A stretch of 34,465 nt of DNA, taken from positions 1-34,465 of IMG/VR virus record IMGVR_UViG_3300020347_000580; one strand, written 5' to 3'. Positions 31,885 to 34,465 of the stretch are shown here, piece by piece (the first letter of the stretch is position 1; each line of letters opens with the position of its first letter). Made by a program: the position numbers and the translations under genes. The notes beneath the pieces are model-generated. The model was not told the origin of the DNA and did not search any database. It was given only the letters and a program-made list of their open reading frames with translations. The stretch is from a virus.

Positions 31885-32963
31885 TCTAAAGCCTCTTTAA
31901 TCATCGACTCTAAAGACTTTACAAGTTTAGTATTTCTATTTAGAAAACTATAAACCTTGTCCTGTCCTTGAAACTTGAAAGCTTTAGCAATCTTTTCAGG
32001 ATCTTCCACGTCTAAGTCTGGATCAACCTCTTTGGCAAGCTCTTTGTTCATTTCTAAGAAGGGACAAGAAAACCAAGCCCCAGACCTATCAATAAGCCCT
32101 AAGTCTAATGACAATTGAAGAACCTCTTGAGTCGAATCTATGCCGTGACCATATCTGATATAACTTTGCACTTGTCCTCCCGGCGGCCCCATAGACGAAC
32201 ATATAATTTTCCAGTTGACAACTTGACCAATCCTGTTTTTGCTAGCGTCTTCCCAAGGTTTTACTGCGGAGATTTTCTCGCCACCACCAGCAATTTCCAT
32301 TCTAGTATCCGCTTGATACTGAATTTTATTACCGCCATCAGAAAGTTTTGCTTTGCCAAACCCTCCTGTGTTTGCAATGTAGTGAGTTATAGCAATAACA
32401 AGACCTCGTTGTCTTGGTAAAAGCTGTCCAATCTTTTTTGTAAATATAGAAAGGATCTTCGGAAGCCCCGCTCGTCCCGGACTAAAATCTCCATCTAGTT
32501 CTTTGGCCGGAATCAAAGAGGATATAGAATCAATGATTAGAACAGCGCCTTGATAGTCTGAATGACTCATCATCTTATACGCCATTTCTAAAAATTCTTC
32601 TGCCGGTAGGGGCTTATCTTCTGGTGCAATGACTTCTATTTTCTCAGGATCAAAATCGTTTACCTGAAAGTTCATATCTTTAAGGCGACCTTCTGCATCT
32701 AGATAGATGACTGGCCTACCTTCTTTCTGGCAGTTGGTAGCAATCTGCATAGCGGTTGTTGTCTTACCACTTTTAGGATCGCCTGTAAGAGTAACCCAAC
32801 ACCCTTCTCTGACCCCACCGCCAAGCGCTATATCAATAGCGGGACTGATGGAAATTACCTTGTAGTCGCTTTTTTCTTTAAGCACTTCTGTGCCTGTTTT
32901 GATTATGTTTCCGTATTCTTTTATTTGACTTTTCAAATATTCAGGAGTTTTCTTTTTTGCCAT
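31881..32963 (-). CDS. recA: RecA-type recombinase
   Basis: This 360-residue ATPase drives strand exchange and recombination-dependent replication. Walker A is GDPKSGKT (61-68), the catalytic glutamate region is VIYLDAEGRL, Walker B is VLIIDSISSLIP, and LVIAITHYIANTG with SDGGNKIQYQADTRMEI cover the loop L2 and the R-x-E/D core motif that RecA ends in. The first 30 residues match the N-terminal helix of RecA, and a C-terminal segment (about 290-360) completes it. It looks more like RecA than UvsX (391 in T4), though the two are relatives. The overlap with the preceding gene is 23 bases. Confidence 0.88.
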   Translation of the reverse strand: MAKKKTPEYLKSQIKEYGNIIKTGTEVLKEKSDYKVISISPAIDIALGGGVREGCWVTLTGDPKSGKTTTAMQIATNCQKEGRPVIYLDAEGRLKDMNFQVNDFDPEKIEVIAPEDKPLPAEEFLEMAYKMMSHSDYQGAVLIIDSISSLIPAKELDGDFSPGRAGLPKILSIFTKKIGQLLPRQRGLVIAITHYIANTGGFGKAKLSDGGNKIQYQADTRMEIAGGGEKISAVKPWEDASKNRIGQVVNWKIICSSMGPPGGQVQSYIRYGHGIDSTQEVLQLSLDLGLIDRSGAWFSCPFLEMNKELAKEVDPDLDVEDPEKIAKAFKFQGQDKVYSFLNRNTKLVKSLESMIKEALD

Positions 32964-33426
32964 CGGTATCCCTAAGTTTTGACATTAACGTTTTCTTCTT
33001 GTTTCTTTTTCTAGGTTTATATTCTTTATCTTCTGCTATTTCTATAACTTTCTTTGGTTTCTTTGCCTCTATTTTAAGTTCTTCGGATCGTTTTGCAACC
33101 CCATCCTCTACAAATCTAGTAATTAAAACAAACTTTTTAGAGTTATGTAGAAATCCTAAAGAGTATACGTTTCTACCGCTTGAACCATTTAGATAAGACA
33201 CTAGAGATTTCTCTCCGTATTTTTTAATTAACTTAGACGCCAATCTTATTTGAGTTTCATACTCTTGTTTTTGCGACTTATTCCAAAATTTAAATTCAAG
33301 ACTTCCCTTGTTTTCTCGCTCTCTTTTTCTCATACAAACTAATTCTGCACAATATTGTGCAGCACTACAGGGCTGTTTGGTTGATATACTTCTGTACTTC
33401 TGGGTGCTTGATTTTTTCTGAGTCAT
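32941..33426 (-). CDS. Unknown protein, basic C-terminal tail
   Basis: I do not assign this 161-residue protein. Residues 19-50 (PCSAAQYCAELVCMRKRE then GSLEFKFWN) recall a motif seen in phage-encoded unknown proteins, in which an A-E-L/I-V/M-C stretch is followed by FW-N. The middle is KSQKQEYETQIRLASKLI, and the C-terminus (120-161) is strongly basic, with KPRKRNKKK. This might mean nucleic-acid binding. It precedes RecA and overlaps it by 23 bases. The start at 33426 overlaps the preceding gene by 62 bases. The shared motif lies within this overlap, so the overlap is likely genuine rather than a start error. Confidence 0.6.
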   Translation of the reverse strand: MTQKKSSTQKYRSISTKQPCSAAQYCAELVCMRKRERENKGSLEFKFWNKSQKQEYETQIRLASKLIKKYGEKSLVSYLNGSSGRNVYSLGFLHNSKKFVLITRFVEDGVAKRSEELKIEAKKPKKVIEIAEDKEYKPRKRNKKKTLMSKLRDTDGKKENS

Positions 33427-33880
33427 TTTTAAATATCATATATTTAAGATTGTCTTCGGTTACAGATCTAACAGATTTAGCTTTTTCAAATTCGTTGTAA
33501 GGCCAAGTATACTTGGCAACATCTATCCCGGAGCAATCGTCTTTCAGTAAGCACACCGTCAAGGTTTGGAAAGAGGTGGAATGGCTACCGTCCATCGCTT
33601 GATCCTTAGCTATACCTCGCATTACCGCTAGGCCGTCTAGACCGTTAGAATCTTCAAAAAACACTTTGGCAGGAGCGCCAAACATATGAAGCTCTATCTT
33701 TACTGGAGAAACGTTTTGTTCTTTACAATAATTTGAAAGCCTAGACCAAGGATTGTCTAAGTTTGGCCTGTCATAATCACCGTAAACCCGTTCGTTATTA
33801 GATAGAGTAACAATCCAACTAATCATAAGATGCTCCATAATGAGCCTTCTCATGTACCCATCTCTCTTTGTACAAATCAT
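33365..33880 (-). CDS. Unknown protein, 171 residues
   Basis: No family is recognised. The protein has a mixed alpha/beta look: MISWIVTLSNNERVYGDYDRP (19-39, first strand and turn), KIELHMFGAPAKVFFEDSNG (about 61-80), and FQTLTVCLLKDDCSGIDVAKY in the middle. The repeated V/I-strand and turn pattern suggests a small beta-rich fold. It has no signal peptide or membrane span. A strong Shine-Dalgarno sequence, AGAGG, before ATG 33880 supports the start. It overlaps the next gene by 62 bases, the longest overlap in the window. It lies between a putative DNA-binding protein and RecA, so a role in DNA metabolism is possible. Confidence 0.62.
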   Translation of the reverse strand: MICTKRDGYMRRLIMEHLMISWIVTLSNNERVYGDYDRPNLDNPWSRLSNYCKEQNVSPVKIELHMFGAPAKVFFEDSNGLDGLAVMRGIAKDQAMDGSHSTSFQTLTVCLLKDDCSGIDVAKYTWPYNEFEKAKSVRSVTEDNLKYMIFKNDSEKIKHPEVQKYINQTAL

Positions 33881-33881
33881 T

Positions 33882-34178
33882 TTAGTCCTCTTTTATTTTA
33901 TGAATTATACCTTTGTACTTTTTAGGCATAGACGGCCTTTTCCTACTTTCATCACCAGCAGCAGATGCAGCCTCCGTCATTATTGTCGCAACCTTGTTTT
34001 TATCTCTAGCATAAAGGTTGGAAGAGTCTGGAATTTCTTTGTCGTTTTTAACAACCTCTAAGTGTCTTGAAACGACTGATTCAGACCTATCAAGATGTTC
34101 AGCCAAGTCTGTGACTTCTGACTCAGAATTGTCCTCAATATAGGTTTTTTCAGTTTTTGAAAGTGGTCCTTTCTTCAT
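33882..34178 (-). CDS. Small helix-turn-helix protein, putative regulator
   Basis: This 98-residue protein begins with a likely helix-turn-helix: GPLSKTEKTYIEDN (4-17) as the first helix, SEVTDLAEHLDRSESVVSRH (20-39) as the second and recognition helices. The second half (MTEAASAAGDESRKR and a Lys-rich end) looks disordered or is a short interaction tail. Similar small phage proteins start G-P-L-S-K, from memory. It could be a transcription regulator for this one-strand operon, or another DNA-binding protein; no target is visible. GGAGA upstream of ATG 34178 supports the start, with the stop of the previous gene between them. Confidence 0.68.
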   Translation of the reverse strand: MKKGPLSKTEKTYIEDNSESEVTDLAEHLDRSESVVSRHLEVVKNDKEIPDSSNLYARDKNKVATIMTEAASAAGDESRKRPSMPKKYKGIIHKIKED

Positions 34179-34179
34179 T

Positions 34180-34464
34180 TTATTTCTCCATCATAGTTCT
34201 TCTGGCTCTGGTAAGGTATAAAGTATTTTTAGTTTTTAAATACTTCATGTAAAAATCAAAACAGTTCTTTGAAACTTTTCTTAAATTTCTAGTCTGAGAA
34301 GATGATCTAGTTAGTCTATCGTTATAGGCGTCTACAACTTCTGATCTGTCGTAAAGAACGTAGTAAAACGCGCTCTTCCCAGTGTTAGATACTGAAGCAA
34401 AGGCGTTTTTTTCTTCTGTCTCAACACCCCTTGTCCCATAGAATTTTTTTTCTGTAGATTGTGG
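34180..34464 (-). CDS. C-terminal part of an unknown gene (5' end outside the window)
   Basis: The last 94 codons of a gene that starts beyond the right edge are open in one frame up to the TAA at 34180-34182. The end of the protein is rich in Arg, Lys, Ser and Tyr (for example RLTRSSSQTRNLRKVSKN and LYLTRARRTMMEK), with no motif I recognise. Its stop is followed by the start of the helix-turn-helix gene a single base later, and its last codons (ATGGAGAAA) provide that gene's Shine-Dalgarno sequence, so it is the same operon. Product unknown. Confidence 0.68.
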   Translation of the reverse strand, partial: PQSTEKKFYGTRGVETEEKNAFASVSNTGKSAFYYVLYDRSEVVDAYNDRLTRSSSQTRNLRKVSKNCFDFYMKYLKTKNTLYLTRARRTMMEK

Positions 34465-34465
34465 G

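Noticed and set aside
1-34465. tRNA, rRNA, insertion sequence or direct-repeat arrays
   Set aside because: Nothing clear was seen by eye in the very small non-coding space; a tRNA scan and a repeat search could not be run.

Overview
The window reads as part of a large tailed-phage genome, probably from an aquatic phage of a Gram-negative host. No terminase, capsid or tail gene is present, so this identification is inferred from several signs. Every supported gene lies on the minus strand. Genes are packed end to end, most often with ATGA, TTGA, GTGA or TAATG stop/start overlaps. There is a complete virus-style replication set, a T4 gp1-like deoxynucleotide kinase, and many small unrecognised proteins. 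The DNA is AT-rich. I saw no tRNA, rRNA, CRISPR array, insertion sequence or clear terminator. The longest non-coding gap is about 29 bases (3294-3322), so no stretch over 300 bases lacks a gene.

Transcription runs from right to left. The right third (about 34465 to 21383) is a replication and recombination module. In order it holds a truncated unknown gene, a small helix-turn-helix protein, two unknown proteins, RecA, a Vsr-like PD-(D/E)XK nuclease, a small helical protein that could be a UvsY-type mediator, a zinc-ribbon protein, DnaB helicase, DnaG primase, a dNMP kinase, a Cas4/RecB-type Fe-S nuclease, an out-of-place exostosin-like glycosyltransferase, and then the replicative polymerase. 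The polymerase is a bacterial-type DNA polymerase III alpha subunit split into two genes. All three catalytic aspartates are in the first half. Fingers, helix-hairpin-helix and OB regions are in the second. A 72-residue protein and a DnaQ-type proofreading exonuclease gene sit between the halves.

The left two thirds (about 21386 to 1, continuing past the left edge) is a glycan-biosynthesis island unusually large for a phage. It holds about nine further glycosyltransferases or related proteins, about five methyltransferase-type proteins, two 2-oxoglutarate/Fe(II) oxygenases and several nucleotide-sugar routes: (i) dTDP-sugars (RmlA, RmlB, an RmlC-like cupin, an RmlD-like reductase, an FdtA/QdtA-type 3,4-ketoisomerase and a sugar C-methyltransferase); (ii) GDP-fucose (GDP-L-fucose synthase); (iii) a KDO-like or other ulosonic acid (metal-dependent-type KdsA, a dihydrodipicolinate-synthase-family aldolase and a CMP-sugar cytidylyltransferase); and (iv) a further nucleotidyltransferase. 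A 58-residue membrane protein between KdsA and the cytidylyltransferase is easily missed.

Together the island could build and decorate a complex oligosaccharide, either by remodelling host surface polysaccharide or by glycosylating virion proteins. The sequence does not say which. Start codons were revised against ribosome-binding sites in several places, notably 1965, 3293, 11485 and 22921, and a TTG start was accepted at 7251.
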